A DNA stretch of 64,000 nucleotides from Hawksworthiomyces lignivorus (GCA_002917075.1 NTMA01000002.1:124001-188000); one strand, 5' to 3'. Shown: positions 32,569 to 44,940, counted from the stretch's first letter. The notes: generated from the letters alone by a model not told the origin. Numbers and translations: made by a program.

Positions 32569-33298
32569 CTACTCGCGGTCACGGGTGGACATAACCGAGG
32601 ACGCTGACGATGACGACGATGGGAACGATAAGCCCGAAGGTGCATACGGCTCCGTTGACGCTAGTACGATCTGCGGATAGAGCGCCATGCTGCCTCCGAC
32701 CCATTGGCTATGGCTGTGCGTCAAGGGACCACTGCTTGCTTGATTCTGATGGTTCATCAAGTTGCAGCGGCGACAGTGGTGCGTCGGTGTTGGCTGGGCC
32801 AAATGGGGTGGTGGCGATGTCATGGACCGTATCAGGTGAGGGCGCTGGCTGGGGCTAGGAAATTTATCGAAGCTATTTGTGCTGCGATTGAGATCGTGGG
32901 CAGAAGACGGCGTCACGACGTCTTCTGAGTCGGAGTAGGGATTTGTGAGAGCCGACCCAACAATGCTAGCTGCTGCCTTTTCACGGAGCACGTAGAGCCT
33001 GCGCACCCATCGTCAAAAATGTGCTACAATTGATACGCTTTGGTTCTTTATATGGAAAAAGATCTTACTCTTCGCCTGAAATGCCTGGCAAGACACGGAT
33101 ACTGTCTTCCTTTTTAAAGTCGAACGGCGCCGACTACCAACGTTAGACTGCTGGAATCAAGCATGAAAGAATGAGCTGGCAGAAATGGATACTTACAATG
33201 ACTGGCCGAGTCTTCGTCTTTTTGCGGCGTAAGTTTAAGACTTCGTGAAGGCGAGAGATATAGTTTTTGAAGGCATTGTACATCTGCGTACTCGGCAT
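32569..33298 (-). CDS. Small conserved-looking Ser/Pro-rich protein, unknown function
   Basis: Three exons on the minus strand, 33298-33197, 33133-33069 and 32998-32569, give 198 aa with frame kept at both junctions (introns 63 and 70 nt). The ordered part is the N-terminal 75 residues: MPSTQMYNAFKNYISRLHEV, a basic NLRRKKTKTRP stretch, then ISAPFDFKKEDSIRVLPGISGEELYVLREKAAASIVG. The second half is disordered, rich in Ser, Pro and His. I know no family for it. The ISAPFDF start recalls a CRIB motif, but the conserved histidines are absent, so I do not call one. Because all three exons encode one coherent helix-rich block, I think the gene is real. Confidence 0.75.
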
Positions 33299-35156
33299 CT
33301 TGTCGGTATTGGCCTAAATGTCGATAGACTCCCCCAATTGGAGAGTTATATGCTATGCTGCAGGTCTAATTGTCTCTGTAGATATTCCGACTGATGCTGA
33401 CCAGCTTTTTGTTTTAGGTTGTTTTTGTTTTTGTGAAGAGAAAAATGAATGACTTTGAAATTAAGATAGAGTGTATATGATAAAATCGAGTATTTGAATG
33501 AATGTGTAGAAGTGAATATAAAAGAAATTAGTGATAAAAGAACGTGTTAAGTTTGGAAATCAAAAGAAAAAATGAGCGGATGGCCAACAAAGAAGCCTCG
33601 TGGTAGTTGATGATACCGATTTTCCTAAACTGGCGGCATACTCCAAATACAAAGCCTAAAAAGAAAAAAGACAGACAATGAACGTAGGTTTAAAAAAAAA
33701 ATTATGAGCGACACCCTCTATGTTGAAGCAAAAGACTCAAAAACTGCAGATGAAATTTGTTTAGATAATTTAAAAGAAAATCTGCATTTCAAAAGGTGGC
33801 CATGAAGGTCTTTTATGTAAACTCTCTCCTGCGCTGCTTTGGAATTTAGATGTTTTGCTCCTATTGACGCCAAAGGGATACTAGAAGGAAGGGAGCCTTG
33901 TACCTAAACAGCGATGTATCTTCCCTTTTTGAAGATAGGTCTGCTAACCGTCTTTCTCCTTGAAGGCACTTATGGGGATTAAATTGGAAGGGAGAAGTAT
34001 AGTCGTCAACTAAAATCCCCCCGCGCATATGAGGAGATTGCTCGCTCCAGAAGTCCCGAAAATGAAATCGTCTCGTTTCAAACAAGAGGAATGAAGCCCT
34101 AAAATTGACGTCTTTTGTAGCCATTCACTTGAAAGCATTCAAATGAAGACCCGCTGGCTACACGCGAGAAGAGGAGGTCCGGTATGGAAAACTAAAAAAG
34201 CAAACAAGAACGTTCAAGTTCGAGGTACTAAGCCTAACTTTGGCCTTCATGCTGCCTTGCACTTGCAGCTTGCGAAGTAACTTTCAAAGCAAGAAGTAGA
34301 CCAAAAGTGTGAAAGTACATTCTGCCCAAAGGATATATGAGGCTCAGTATTACAAAAATGATATCGCAGAGAGAGAGACCCGCGTAACATTGCTTAATAC
34401 ATCAACTGAAGCATGCCTGGTTACGTAGCATAATGGTTTGGAAAGACTGCCGTTGTTACCATAGTCAAGTAGGATTGCACATATGTCGAGTGAAGCCAAT
34501 GATTTAGTAAAAAAATTATTAAGAAATTTCACTGCGTTCCTTTCTTTTTCCATCTTCGATCTTTTAAACAAGGCTGAAGAATAGGCCCTGAATGCGGCTT
34601 TCGGAGTACAATAAGGAGGCTTTAGTTTCGGAAGCTGTAGTCGCGCGCAGTTTAAAGCAAGGGAGATTATTTCTCCTGGATCGATTTCATTTCCACGTCG
34701 ACGAAAACATTCTTCAACCCATGCACATCGCCACGACATTAATAAAACAGCATTCTTTTCCCCCATCTTCTAATCAATTCATGCGAAATTTGCCATGGAG
34801 GGATATATGCGAAATCTTTGACATTTAAAAAAAATCAATGTAGAAGTTGGACTACCATCGTTCACGCTACATTCTCTTTGCAAGCTCCTAAAGGAACCCA
34901 TCTCACACACACGTCTTCATTCCTCCCTAGATTATGCTCATTGACATCTCACTACTAGTCCTCGTGTATTATACTCTTTGTTGCCTTATCCTATCACATT
35001 AGATTTTATCCCTGTTCTATACCTGAGGTGCGTCGTACCAAGTGCAATCCTACGAGAAAAGTACAGGAAAATATCCCTCTGGAAGTTTTTGACTTAAACG
35101 TTCCTTTTTCAACTTAGCTGATACCTAGGTCCACATGAAAGAGAGGCTGTTTTGTT
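33299..35156. other. 1.9 kb AT-rich intergenic region
   Basis: Next to the small gene is its leader, with A-rich runs when read on the minus strand. From 33.6 to 35.1 kb several short frames occur but none shows a recognisable motif or splice partner. I see no RNA gene or repeat family. Confidence 0.5.
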
Positions 35157-36865
35157 TTATTCTGGGCCGTCAGCCAAATGGTAGCTCTTCAGCTTCACGA
35201 ATTGGTCAAATCCAAATCGACTCAGCGTTTGTCCTCTGCCGGAGTTTTTCCAACCGGTCCATGCCAAGTCCTAAGAACAATATAGTTAGGTCAAGAAATT
35301 TCATCCATTTGATTGATAGAAAAAGTGAATTATGAGATAAAAAGAAGACGAGGAGAGAGGAGAATAAAAAAATCCCAAACTTACCGGACTGGGATAATCG
35401 CAGCGGTTCACAAACACAGTACCGGCTTCCACTTCGTCTATCAACTCCAGAGCTTCCGCCTTGTTTTTTGTCCACACGCTAGCAGTCAACCCAAACTCGC
35501 TATCATTCATGAGACCTATCGCTTCAGCATCGTCTTTGACTTTCATAATGGGGATCACAGGGCCAAAGGTCTCGTCTTTCATGACCTTCATGTCGTGAGT
35601 GACTCCAGTTAATAGTGTCGGCTTGACGAAATTGCCCTTCGGCGGCGGACTGGTAAATGTTTCGTTAAGAGGGGTGGCATCCTCTGCGCCTTTGGCGAGA
35701 GCATCGCTGATATGTGCCTCGATCATCTCTTTGGCGCGCTTGGAAATAACAGCACCCACGTGTGTTCCTTTATCCAGGGGGTCGCCAAGTTTGTAGCCCT
35801 TTAGCACATCCTTTACAGCTACAACAAACGGCTCGTACACAGATTCATGTACGTATACGCGTTCGATAGAGCAGCAGCTTTGGCCCGAGTTGAACACGCA
35901 ACCGTCAACGATCTGCTCTGCAGTCCAAGGAATATCCGCATCTGATCGCACGTAGGCGGGGTCCTTGCCGCCGAGTTCTAGTCCCACGTTTACTATACGA
36001 TCAGCTGCGGCCTTTTGGATCGCTAGTCCACCTGCTACAGACCCGGTGAAGCACACATGTGCTACGAGAGGGTTCCGCACAATGGATTCGATCACCGTCG
36101 GAGAGCCACTGTGAAAATACTGAAGCACACCAGATGGAAGGCCTGCTTCTTCGAATGCCTTGGCAATCTGCTCCACAACCGTTGGTGTCTGGGGAGACGG
36201 CTTGAGAATCACAGGGTTACCAGCGAGAAGGGCTGGGACCAGGGTGTTGATCAAAATCAGATATGGATACTGTGTCGTCATTAGCCATAGTAGTCGTAAT
36301 GCGAATGTCTTATGACAGGAATACGTGAAGTATCCTCATAGGCACAATATGATCGCCTGTGACTCCCGAGATACGGCAATGTTGAAGTGAAACGCTTTCA
36401 TATGGCATTGATGCCGAGAGGCGCGACAACTTCTGCTTTGGGGGCCAATGTTTCGCTTACATTCCACGCAAAGATAACAAGCACAGGGCCCACCGGAACT
36501 TTGCGAATATATCTCTGGTATCCGCTCTCCTTGGTACCGGGCGTGTCTTTTAAGACGTCTTCGCTGACGTCCAGCAAAAAGTCAGCACGCTTGACAGCTG
36601 TTGCAATCTCTTTACCCGTGTAGGCGATAGGACGGCCCATCTGCTCTGTGAGCTCCAAGGCCAGCTCATCTGCACGATTTTTAAGAATATCCAGAGCCTT
36701 TCGCACAATGATTTTCCGGTCGTTCAAGCTCGTCTCACGCCATGTCTTGAAGGCCTCAACAGCTGTCTGGGCCAGCAGATTGAGGTCAGCGACCGAGGCG
36801 CCGTTCCGCTTGAGGATCGGCTCATTGGTCGTAGGCGAGATAGTGGTGAGAACCTCGACAGACAT
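35157..36865 (-). CDS. NAD(P)-dependent aldehyde dehydrogenase
   Basis: Three exons, 36865-36461, 36269-35385 and 35270-35157, give 467 aa, normal for the ALDH superfamily. Intron 1 (191 nt) is the longest in the window; it joins FAWN to YPYLILIN, rebuilding the cofactor-binding motif. Lys158 in ILKPSPQTP, the general base Glu233 in LELGGKDP and the catalytic Cys267 in NSGQSCCSIERVYVHE are all present, as is the C-terminal NRCDYPSPDLAW segment. It oxidises an aldehyde to the acid in the cytosol. The SGQSCCSIERVYVHE and FHSGSPT signatures point to a less-studied fungal/bacterial subgroup rather than classical acetaldehyde or succinate-semialdehyde enzymes. The promoter is shared with ESF2, which is transcribed away from it. 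Confidence 0.94.
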
Positions 36866-37312
36866 CTTGAAGAGAAGTAAAATATGAAAATGAAAACTCT
36901 CCGAATGAAGAAAACCCGTGCTCTATGCAAATGGAAATAAAATAAAACCCAAACAGATGAGATGAGAGGATTGCAGCCGAAGAGCGTACTTAGGTACTGT
37001 TTGTTGTAGATATCGCCCCGCGATCGGTTTTTGCCCCTCTAGGAATTAGTGAGAACGAGTCTCAAGGGTACTGTGGACAACTTCCTATTCGGTACTTTAC
37101 AGATAAGATAAGTGCTATGTAATTACAGTAGCTTGACAATTAGCGGTGTACACTACAAGGACATGTGCCTAGGCAAACAGAGACTGCTAGTTCGTCAGAA
37201 AACCGGCAGAATTTTTTTTTACCGCGAAAATATTATTTCGTCCTTACATCCAAGATCTCTTTTTTTCTTTTCAGACAGCCATATTCCTCTGCCGACTCTC
37301 ACGACAAATACA
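36866..37312. promoter_or_regulatory. Divergent promoter of the aldehyde dehydrogenase and ESF2
   Basis: A 447-base shared promoter. A PAC-like element, GATGAGATGAG, lies at 36956-36966. It matches the core of the polymerase A and C box found before many ribosome-biogenesis genes in yeasts, which fits ESF2 (start 37313). The 60 bases before ESF2 are pyrimidine-rich. Confidence 0.45.
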
Positions 37313-38440
37313 ATGCCCCCCGAAAAGAGAAACATATACCTTGACGCGGATGATAGCGAAGAAGAAGACAACCAAAATTATGATTCAGAGGCCGAAGACT
37401 TGAGAAAAGGTGGCGCTAGCGGAAGTGGTCGCAGCGCAAAGAGACGGAAGCTAGAGGATAATGCGTCTAGTGATGAAGAAGACGACGACTTTGATGTTGA
37501 GGACGATGACAGCGGCGAAGATTCATTAGACGAAGACACACCAAAGACAAAAAATTCACAGAAAAACATCTCAAAACAATCAAAACGGAAAGGCAAGGAA
37601 GAGACAGCAACGGCCGACGACGACGGCGCAGATAGCAAAGATGGGGTTGATGACGGCAATAGTGGTGGCGATACAAAACCAAAGAAAAAGAACAAGGCCC
37701 CCTTCTCGGGAGCATCTGACGAGACGGAACTGCCTGGTGTCTCCAAACCCCTGACCAAAAAGAACCTGGTCGCTTCCGAAAAAGCTGTTCGCCGCTCTGG
37801 TGTCGTTTATCTCTCTCGCATCCCGCCGTACATGAAACCGGCAAAGCTGCGCTCCCTCCTCAGCCCCTACGGAACCGTCAACCGCATATTCTGTGCTCCG
37901 GAGGACCCTCTGTCTCATGCACGCCGGGTCCGCAGCGGCGGTAACAAGAAGCGCTCGTTCGTCGATGGCTGGGTAGAATTTGTGCGCAAGAAAGACGCTC
38001 AGCGGGCAGTGGACCTGCTAAATGCCCAGACCATTGGCGGAAAGAAAGGAAGCTATTACCGGGACGATATATGGAACCTCGTTTACCTTCGCGGGTTCAA
38101 GTGGCACCACCTCACAGAACAGATCGCGACCGAAAATGCCGAGCGGGCGAGCCGCATGCGGGCCGAGATCGCCCAGACGACGCGGGAGAACAAGGAATTC
38201 TTGCAAAATGTGGAGCGGGCCAAGATGCTAGAAGGCATGGAGGCGAAAGCAGAAGCTAAATCCAAGAGAATACGTCGTGAAGAAGAAGAAGGAGTTGAGG
38301 GTAATGGGAACATGGTAGAAGACACACCGGCAGTAACACAAAAGAGGGTCCGATCGTTTAAACAGGTAAAGCTTGTAGCCAAACCGGACAAGGAGGACCA
38401 GCCAGAGCATGTGCAGCGCGTCTTAAACAAAATCTTTTGA
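37313..38440 (+). CDS. ESF2: Esf2/ABT1-type pre-rRNA processing factor
   Basis: One exon, 375 aa from the ATG at 37313; the frame is open another 67 codons upstream but that part reads like leader. Residues 1-150 are highly acidic with Lys-rich patches, as in nucleolar proteins. An RRM-like domain follows: SGVVYLSRIPPYMKPAKLRSLLSPYG, then KRSFVDGWVEFVRKKDAQRAVDLLN, and the conserved YYRDDIWNLVYLRGFKWHHLTEQIA block that identifies Esf2/ABT1. A long charged helix ends it. In yeast Esf2 works in the SSU processome and stimulates the helicase Dbp8 during 18S rRNA maturation. It converges on NMD3 with under 300 bases between the stops. Confidence 0.95.
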   Translation: MPPEKRNIYLDADDSEEEDNQNYDSEAEDLRKGGASGSGRSAKRRKLEDNASSDEEDDDFDVEDDDSGEDSLDEDTPKTKNSQKNISKQSKRKGKEETATADDDGADSKDGVDDGNSGGDTKPKKKNKAPFSGASDETELPGVSKPLTKKNLVASEKAVRRSGVVYLSRIPPYMKPAKLRSLLSPYGTVNRIFCAPEDPLSHARRVRSGGNKKRSFVDGWVEFVRKKDAQRAVDLLNAQTIGGKKGSYYRDDIWNLVYLRGFKWHHLTEQIATENAERASRMRAEIAQTTRENKEFLQNVERAKMLEGMEAKAEAKSKRIRREEEEGVEGNGNMVEDTPAVTQKRVRSFKQVKLVAKPDKEDQPEHVQRVLNKIF

Positions 38441-38735
38441 GGACTGTAAAGAGATATTGCACAACGTCACAATTTCACTTTTCAATGACGTCCACAATTC
38501 AGAGCAAAGTACATGCAATAAAACATGTGATAAAAAAGAGCGGAATACATGCATCATGCTGGTAAATGATTCGCAAATGCTTTTCAATTGCTGCAAAATA
38601 TAACCTCTTCAAACGCCGTATCATTCGTAGTTCCAATACCCATAAATAACTTTTTTTATGACACCCAAAAGCCTGGACCAAATAATGCATTGCGCTTTCT
38701 CATGAAAATTGGAGAGGCTGGATACGTCCCTGGAT

Positions 38736-40445
38736 TCACTCCGCATCGTTGATATCCAAGTCGTCCATGTCGTCCAGCAGTTCTTCCATGCTGACCTGCG
38801 GCGCATCATCGTCACCATGACCATCTTCATCTTCGTCGTCACCTTCATCCTCTTCTTCTGCCTCTTCAGGGTCCACATCCATCGTGTTAGACGCTTCATT
38901 CCGCAGTTTCCGAGCTTCTGCCACAGCCGCCTTTTGACTAGGGTTCTTATACAAGGCCAACGCAGCACGAAGCTCGTCGTCTTCTTCGACATCCTGAAGG
39001 AACAACTCATATTCGTTGTCCATGCGCTCTTGGTCAGCTTTCTTTGGCAGCAGCTCACCCTCTTCCTTAGCCATGCGCTTAAGCTTCCAGTTGCGGCGAC
39101 GGTTCTTGCGGCGATTGGGCCAGTGCTTCTTGACCAGGACGACATCTGGGATACTTGAACTGTACGCGTGCGATTGTTCAATCTCATCCAACTGCGGATT
39201 GTTGAAGTTGGCTCCACTTAAAAGGTAGCCCATGGCAGAGTCGCCGGGCTTCAACAAACCACCCAAGTGTGTCCGAGTAAAATAGGTATTGTCATTGCTC
39301 CCAAGGTCAGAGGCGCGGGCCACGGTGGCTTCAGCTGGGAGCCAGCGACCCTTTCGGGGACCCACGGGTTCGATATCGAGGACTACGAATTCGACTAATT
39401 CCTGGGCATCGGCCAGGGGGGTAAATGGGATCTTTTCGCGCCAGTAGATCGGAGCGGAAACTTCAGCTGTTTGCAGCGTGGCTGGATCCAATAAATTGAT
39501 AGAGGTGCCAATGCGGTAGCATAGGGCAAGTGGTGAGATATTTCCGATCTTCTTCGCCAGCGGGATGGGTAGTGCTACCAGATCGTCTTTGCAGATGGGA
39601 ACAAGCTCAACTGAAAAGGCAAACTTCATAGACTTGGACCCGGTGTGAGTATCCTCCGAGATGAGCTCTGGAGAGTTTTTGACATGAACCGGCACGGCAG
39701 ACTTGAGGAAATCGACAAATTTAGTGGCTTGATTTCGTTGCGCAAAGTAGAAGTCCAACCCTTCTTTCGCCTCCTTGATGTTGATAGTGTCGCGGTGGGC
39801 GCCATGCTTCAAGATCAGCTGCTCGAGGAAAAGGAACGTCCGCTTGTGTTGTACCTTTTGCCGTACCTGCACGCACGCCCGCCACACGTTGTGTGTGTAC
39901 GACTTGGCGCACTCGGGACACTGGTGTGTGCTAACGACGTACATAACCTCAAAACTCTGGTTCAGAAGCACACCATCGGCAATTGCATCTTGCACCGTGA
40001 TCTTGACTCGGACACGGCGGGAGTTGGGCTCTGTCCAGATAAAACTTGCGTCCACCACCCGCACCTTGTTCAAGCCTCGCAGTCGCTTTAAACACATAGC
40101 GAGCATCTCCCGGGATTCGGGTGCGGCTGCGATCCACTGATTTGGCGGGATCATCCACCGGTCACAGTCGCGACAGAACTGGATGTTGGCCTCGCGAGGG
40201 ATGTTTTGCGAGATGTCTACGGTCAGTTTGATGCAGTCGTAGCAGAGAGCGCCAGCAGCAGTCGTTCCGTCTATTGGCGCACCGCAGTTGTAGCAGAGGA
40301 TTCTGAACCACAGTAGGTTAGCTTCATGTCTTCTGTTTATGCTTCCCCTTGGCATCATGATCTTCATCTTTACTCACGTGGCAGTGGTTTGTTCGCCCCC
40401 AGTAGAGGTCATAGGGACCGGCGCATCCAGGTCCATGGACGACAT
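38736..40445 (-). CDS. NMD3: 60S ribosomal export adaptor Nmd3
   Basis: Two exons, 40445-40378 and 40302-38736, give 544 aa. Only the spliced form supplies a good start (MSSMDLDAPVP). The N-terminal zinc region shows four CxxC pairs (ILCYNCG, LCYDC, FCRDC, QCPEC), as in Nmd3. The middle carries the conserved SKSMKFAFSVELVPICKDDLVALP and IGTSINLLDPATLQTAEVSAPIYWR blocks. The C-terminus holds a Leu-rich segment and a long acidic tail ending in MEELLDDMDDLDIND, fitting the leucine-rich nuclear export region. Nmd3 binds the pre-60S subunit and recruits Crm1 for export. The intron is 75 nt. Confidence 0.96.
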
Positions 40446-40879
40446 CTTGACTACCCTTTCGCAAGTGTCTCTGCTTTACTAAAATTTAATAAGTAAGAAA
40501 ATATGTATCGGGGGGAAAGTCGAAAGGTGAAGCGGTGACAACAGAAAGGAAGTGAAAGCCCAAGCCTTTCTTTGTCTCTGTTGAAGAATAGAAATTTATC
40601 ACAACCATTCTCGCCCAAAAAGAAAAAAAAAATTGCCCCGCCATTGTTATCTATAAGCGGAGTGATTGATAAGCGTTTTTGGTGGCGACTGTTGACAAAA
40701 TAGCCCGCCAGCCGTTATCAGCTGATTAGTTGTACCAGTGCATTAACTGTAAGAATTGCAGTCGTTTCTGAATAAAGCACTGCTGAGGCAGATAGGTATT
40801 GTAGATACATTGTTACGGAATAATAAAGTGTCTATAAAAAAAAACATTCTTTTTTTGAAAGAAAGAGGACTACATCTCT
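40446..40879. other. Intergenic: NMD3 promoter and 3' flank of the ERG8 gene
   Basis: The interval is 434 bases. An A-rich run lies near 40621-40632 and another near 40838-40845. No PAC-like box is evident. Nothing else is seen. Confidence 0.5.
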
Positions 40880-42348
40880 TTAGTGCAGCCACCCTTCATA
40901 AATACTTTTGTCTTCGAGTCTGACTCCTTCCATTTCACCTTTTACCGCCAGCAAACGAACCCTTCCTCCCTTCTCCTTGCTCCATTTTTCAAGGAACGCT
41001 TCCAGCTTGTTTGCGGTCTCCTCATTGTCTTTGACGAGCAAGGAGACTGCATCAAAGCCACCGGCGCCGGGTACCACACCGCCGTAGACACCATCAACCT
41101 GACTGACCGCATCTAACAATTCTGTTTGGCTGTCCGGCTCAATAGGAACGCCACTTTCAGTTCCCATCTTTTTAACCAATTCTCGTATTGATTTCAGAAT
41201 GGCTGGTAGAGACTCTGTTTTGCCTTCTTTCAGAGCAGTAGCGAGTGAATCATTGTGGCTTTGAAGAGTGTCCCATAGAGACTTTGACGCCTCCGGGCAG
41301 CTATTCCGCCATGCCAGCACCTTCTTCACCATACTCACCGTCTGTGAACCGCAATCAACGTCACACATACGCACGGCGACACCTTCAGGGAGCGCCACGC
41401 TGCCCTTAGCAATTTCGGTATCCCAAGATGGTCCCTCTTGGCTGCTTGCGCTCACGCCAGTGACAACCTTTTCTAGAATGCTTCCAAAGCCGGGGCGGCC
41501 AGGCTCGGGAATTCCCGCAAGTACGGACGGTGAAAAGCGCCGGTATGTGCAAGAGCCGTAAACCGCGGCGGCGACGTCAAACCCAGAGCCTACCTTGCCT
41601 TGGGCAGCGCAGTGGGCGGCTTGTGCCAAATTGTGCAGGACCTGCTTACCTGCCTCCGTGGACAGGTCAAACAGAGTAGCAGGCAGGTAGTGACTCAAGA
41701 TTGCGGCTGTGAGCGAGGTGACAAGCGCAGCTGAAGAACCCAGTCCCGTTTTGTTTGCCCCTGATAACGTCGTGGGAAACCGCGCAAAGCGGTTCGAGAA
41801 CAAATGGGCGCCGATCGTCGCTGACGAAGACGAAGAGTTTCCGGACGATGAAGACGAGTGCGGCTGGGAGTAGTAGTCGTTGTCGGCGAGAATTGTGAGG
41901 CGAGACGATGTGATACTGTGAGATGGACTGAGATGCGCTAGGCGCGAGACGTAAGTGAGCGCATATGACAGTGTTGTCTCAACAAAGGGGTTTGCCTGAA
42001 CAGGCGAACCGCTGCTATAGAGTTAACACAAGCGACCGTAGGCGCCACAGCAATTAGAGCATGTAACTGTACACACCTGCGCAGCTGCGTTACGAGAATG
42101 CCTCCATCCCCGTCCGCCAGGTGATAGCCATACGACCACTGGGCTTCAAGGAACTGCGGACTTCCCACGACAATCTCGTTCAATTGTATGCCAGGGCTGG
42201 TCGTGATCGCCTGTGCAATGACGTTGATGCGCGCACTGAGCCCAAAAACCAGACCAGTATAGGCGCGGTCAAGCACGAGATAACCGCCGGCCAGAAGGAC
42301 CTTGCCAGGCGCCGATACGGCAGTGACATCAGCCGGACCCGCCATCAT
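40880..42348 (-). CDS. ERG8: Phosphomevalonate kinase
   Basis: Two exons, 42348-42077 and 42014-40880, give 468 aa. The N-terminal VSAPGKVLLAGGYLVLD is the GHMP-kinase start typical of phosphomevalonate kinase. NPFVETTLSYALTYV and ILADNDYYSQ follow. The ATP-binding motif is GLGSSAALVTSLTAA in the KTGLGSS stretch, and GAGGFDA lies near the C-terminus. It makes mevalonate diphosphate in the cytosolic sterol/isoprenoid pathway. A low-complexity Ser run (about 16 residues) interrupts the N-domain just before the ATP loop. The intron is 62 nt; its donor is GTGTGT. The frame continues upstream of the ATG at 42348, but the double Met followed by AGPAD is the natural start. Confidence 0.95.
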
Positions 42349-44940
42349 ATTTGGGTCTACTTCCTTCTGTTGGCTCTGGGTCTCTTTTTTATTCCTTGTG
42401 AGGCTTCTCAAAAGAAGAGCGAAGCGACCTAGATCAAGCTGGTCTCAATTGACGGTTAACCATTGAGTGCTTCATGAAAATGGATTCTAGGATCGAAGCT
42501 GTGGAGCTTCCCACGGAGAGGGGAAGTAGAGCACTCCGGCAAGGGACGCAACCCCGCGATAGCTACGTTGACGTCAAATTTGTAGGATTAGGTAAGACAG
42601 ATCACTGCAAAAGTGAGCAATATGCTGGGGATCGCCAGGCACCTCTGATTTGCAGTGCCCGCCATTTTCCTGATCCTACCAATCTCCTGATTCTCAATAA
42701 ACCTTTTGAGTTGAAACAAGGCACAGATGCACGCAAATGCTTTCACTCCTTGGCTTTAATAGTGAATTGCCTGTTTGAGAAAAAGAGTGTTTCTGATCGA
42801 CAGCTATAGCTTTCTTCTGTGATTCTAACATCCTCGGAGATAGCAAAATTTGGGAGCTAGCTTTCTGAATCCGCGGGAAATTTAGAAGAACGGACACCGC
42901 ACAGCGCCCCGGAACGAAAGCCGGAATCTGGCTGCACAGTACCTCTTAGGGCCTACGCAGGCAGGTGTGTTATTACGTCGCCAGTAACGGATGTACTCGG
43001 GTAAGCCGGGCAGATGCAAAAGCCCGCTGTTACGGCTTTGCTGAGCGGTACATTTTCGTTCAGGGAGCTGCTAAATGATGTAATACGGCAATCAAAATAT
43101 AGGAATGAGAACATAATTTGGCATCTGACACTTGTAGATCCGGTGTCTGGTGCGATCAACCACCCCGCTATAAGGAGAAATGTACAAGCAAATTGATTTG
43201 GATTTGCGATATATTCAAGGGATAAGAACATGAGGTTGGGAGGAGGCTACTTTCCTCCTTCTGATTTTCTGCTTTTACAGCCCGCCTTCTGATGTCTGTA
43301 CGAGATTCGAAGCATGGCTTAATCTATAACAGACGTCGTCTTATCTGATAATTTGTTCGAAAGAGCAGCACGCATTCTACGTTATGAAGCATGTTGAGTT
43401 ATGTGTACATGTGAAAATTGGTGTGGACAAATGCTGATATCAATCTCGATGTCAATCGGTATAGTTCCGCATGGGGAAAGGAAGCAAGCAGTCTGACGAA
43501 GAGGAGGGCGCTGTATCAAGCCACCAACAACCTACAGACCTGCCATTCCCCAGCGTCTCTTGTCAGCAAAGACACATATGCGAGTAAGTACTCCGTACAC
43601 TCCTTTGAATACAAAGTAGTTCGCTTACCACGTAGAGAGCGAGCTCTAAATGCAGGGTAGGCTTAGAAGCGCAAACACAGAGGGTGTAGGACGCAAAGAG
43701 TAATTCTAGTTTCTTAGTTGCAGAAGTCTGTGTGATTTGACCCTCTGTGCATGTGGAAGGAAGCAATCCCATGCCCCCGGCTTGCATTGTCTCTTCCGGA
43801 ATTTTCCTTGGGCTCGCTAATTTTCATCGCATGCAATTGGCGGGGTAACTAGTATGAGTGGGTCTAAGCGGGTGCCTTAAACAGTTGCACCTGTACGAGT
43901 AACTAATCATTAGACCAATTACCGCGTAGTGCCTTTCCACTGTATTGGGACGGGCAGTTGGTCAAGCTTAATACGTGTAATACTCCGCGCAACAAGTTTC
44001 AGCACCGTCTTCTCGGTGTATTTTGTATACGGATTTAACCAAAAAAAAAATACAATACTTACTTCTTCTCCGTTGGTTAGATCGGTGTGCCGCACTTGGA
44101 GCCGTTAAGCTACCACTGCTCACGTGCGTAAGTAGCTTTTCTTGCTTAACCTAGGGCGCTATCATGTACTTGTACCTCTCACTCCCGGTTTCTCTTCGCT
44201 CTTGCCTGAATTTACGGGACTCATCTCGCCCCCGAGCCATCCGTCAGTACCAAAGCCTCCGCCAGCTTTCGCGTCTCGAACTGCCCTAGGCAGACGTAAT
44301 TCCCAGAGTATGCGTCATGTTTTTTGCAGATTCGCCAAATTTCGGACCTCTTTATTTTGCCCGAACTTGACGCGTGCCTCGCTGATTGTCTTGTAGATGT
44401 GTCCAGATTGACTTTCTTGGGTCTTCTTTTATAGCTGCACAGCCCAGACGTGCATTGGAAATATTTAGCACGTTTCTCTCTTTTGCAATTTTTTTCCCCT
44501 ACGTGCATTCTTAGATCTTACGATTTTTTTTTTGAGTGTTTTCTCAAGTAAGGGAAAAAAAAAGGACTACTGACGCTGTCAGGTATCTCAATCTGCTGCA
44601 CGCTACTCGTACAATGCTAATTGTGGATTCGAGCCAAGGAGGCCACCCCGGTTTTGTCCACTGAAGTGTAGCGGGACCCACCACCCATTGGAATTTTCTT
44701 CCTGCAACTTCTCCCGCCTTCTCCTTTCCCCCAGATAACAAAAGAGGAAAAGTCCGCCTCTTCGATTTCTCCCACGTCCACTCTCTCGCATCGGTTTTCT
44801 TTTCAATATTTTCTGCTGGTCTTCTCTCCCTCTCTTCTTGTCTCTCTTCTCTTTGGTCTTCTCTTTTCAATTTATCTTTCTCGATATATCCAATTCCTTT
44901 CTTTAGAAGGCGCGTTTGTTTGGCGGCTTAGGGCTGTCAA
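42349..44940. other. 2.6 kb gene-poor interval
   Basis: It contains the promoters of the divergent ERG8 and PPR genes. An A-run lies at 44041-44050. From about 44700 to 44940 the plus strand is strongly C/T-rich, probably the PPR gene's leader. Short frames at 44.1-44.9 kb lie within such biased sequence and do not look coding. Confidence 0.5.

Noticed and set aside
33069..33133. CRIB motif in the small Ser-rich protein
   Set aside because: It begins ISAPFDF but lacks the HxxHVG histidines required for Cdc42/Rac binding.
37112..37312. 67-codon N-terminal extension of ESF2
   Set aside because: The frame is open, but the sequence is pyrimidine-rich leader and the acidic Esf2-like start is at 37313.
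44142..44870. Overlapping frames in the C/T-rich block before the PPR gene
   Set aside because: Composition bias explains them; they contain no domain.
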